15,124 nt of DNA. Source: Reyranella sp. (GTDB taxonomy: Bacteria > Pseudomonadota > Alphaproteobacteria > Reyranellales > Reyranellaceae). Under the pieces are notes generated by a model that saw only the letters and a program-made list of their open reading frames with translations, had not been told where the DNA came from and ran no database searches. Positions 14,627-15,124 of this stretch are shown here, piece by piece. Made by a program: the position numbers and the translations under genes. Each line of letters opens with the position of its first letter. Position 1 is the first letter of the stretch. The stretch spans positions 1-15,124 of the forward strand of contig JADHLS010000036.1 in NCBI GenBank assembly GCA_016780605.1, read 5' to 3'.

Positions 14627-15124
14627 ATGGAACACGCAACACAGGTTGAGCTGGGCCACACTCTGTTTACGTACATCGACAAGGGCGAGCAGGCACGAAG
14701 CGCGGCGCCTTTTGCCAATCCAGTACGAGACTACATCTGTCGCGATCAGGCAGGACGCGAACGCGATTTGCTGTTTCGCGATCATCCACTCATTCTCGGC
14801 ATGACTGCCGATCTGCCGAATCCCGGCGACTTCTTCACCAACGATTTCACCGGTCGCCCGATTCTCGTGGTCCGCGGAAAGGACGGCAAGGTCAACGCGT
14901 TCCTCAACGTGTGCCGCCATCGTGGCGCCAAGCTGGCGACCGCGGATCTCGCCCAAGGCTGCGCGCGAACCGGCGGGTCCTTCACGTGTCCCTATCATGG
15001 ATGGGCCTACGGCCTCGATGGACGTTTGCTCGGCGTTCGGGAAGCCGACGCGTTCGGCGAGGTCGACCGCTCCACGCATGGCCTTCGACGCCTGGCGGCA
15101 GTTGAACGCAACGGCTTCATCTGG
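14627..15124 (+). CDS. Rieske-type ring-hydroxylating oxygenase large subunit, N-terminal part (runs off window)
   Basis: The frame is open from ATG 14627 to the window end, giving 166 residues. A complete Rieske 2Fe-2S site is visible: C96-x-H98 (VCRHRGAKL) and C121-x2-H124 (FTCPYHGWAY). Before it comes the usual strand TGRPILVVRGKDGKVNAFLN. The mononuclear-iron catalytic domain would lie downstream, outside the window. Such enzymes hydroxylate aromatic rings or carry out monooxygenation or demethylation on alicyclic compounds and need a reductase. GGGAGA about 8 bases upstream supports the start. Placed 40 bases after the crotonase on the same strand, it is probably in the badH operon. An aerobic oxygenase in an operon whose core is best known from anaerobic benzoate and alicyclic acid use is notable. 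Confidence 0.9.
   Translation, partial: MEHATQVELGHTLFTYIDKGEQARSAAPFANPVRDYICRDQAGRERDLLFRDHPLILGMTADLPNPGDFFTNDFTGRPILVVRGKDGKVNAFLNVCRHRGAKLATADLAQGCARTGGSFTCPYHGWAYGLDGRLLGVREADAFGEVDRSTHGLRRLAAVERNGFIW

Overview
The window looks like a catabolic island from a GC-rich proteobacterium, most likely an alphaproteobacterium of the Rhodopseudomonas/Bradyrhizobium kind. The basis is the base composition, the gene style, and the close resemblance of two proteins to Rhodopseudomonas palustris BadH and BadI as I remember them. No taxonomic marker gene is present, so this is an inference.

Layout. (1) Positions 1-2332, + strand: the end of a LivM-type permease, a periplasmic substrate-binding protein and a LivF-type ATPase, forming the tail of a branched-chain-amino-acid-type ABC importer operon. 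(2) 2429-3103, - strand: a TetR-family regulator. (3) 3426-7059, + strand: a luciferase-like flavin monooxygenase, an acyl-CoA dehydrogenase and a zinc alcohol dehydrogenase. (4) 7121-10433, - strand: in transcription order, a 3Fe-4S ferredoxin, a cytochrome P450, a carboxymuconolactone-decarboxylase-family protein and an alpha/beta hydrolase. (5) 10434-11070: a 637-base divergent control region. (6) 11071 to the end, + strand: BadH-like dehydrogenase, BadI-like ring hydrolase, AliB-like acyl-CoA dehydrogenase, a crotonase and the N-terminal part of a Rieske oxygenase, tightly packed and running off the edge.

How the parts may work together (inference). The importer brings in an organic acid. 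The P450/ferredoxin pair, the flavin monooxygenase and the Rieske enzyme oxygenate it. The alcohol dehydrogenase and acyl-CoA dehydrogenases oxidise intermediates. BadH makes a 2-keto-cycloalkane-carboxyl-CoA, which BadI opens hydrolytically to a dicarboxyl-CoA for beta-oxidation. An alicyclic carboxylic acid (cyclohexanecarboxylate-like, naphthenic or terpenoid) is the best guess for the substrate.

The most interesting signal is regulatory. The three oppositely arranged catabolic operons each have a TTGACT -35 box with a 17-bp spacer and a weak TAnnnT -10 box, overlapped by a 20-bp imperfect palindrome (positions 3316-3335, 10551-10570, 10931-10950; core CTAATG....TT.GAA). This is the arrangement expected of one repressor, plausibly the TetR protein encoded here, controlling a single regulon. 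Two catalytic-residue changes are also worth checking: Asp instead of Glu in the AliB-like enzyme, and His instead of the second Glu in the crotonase.
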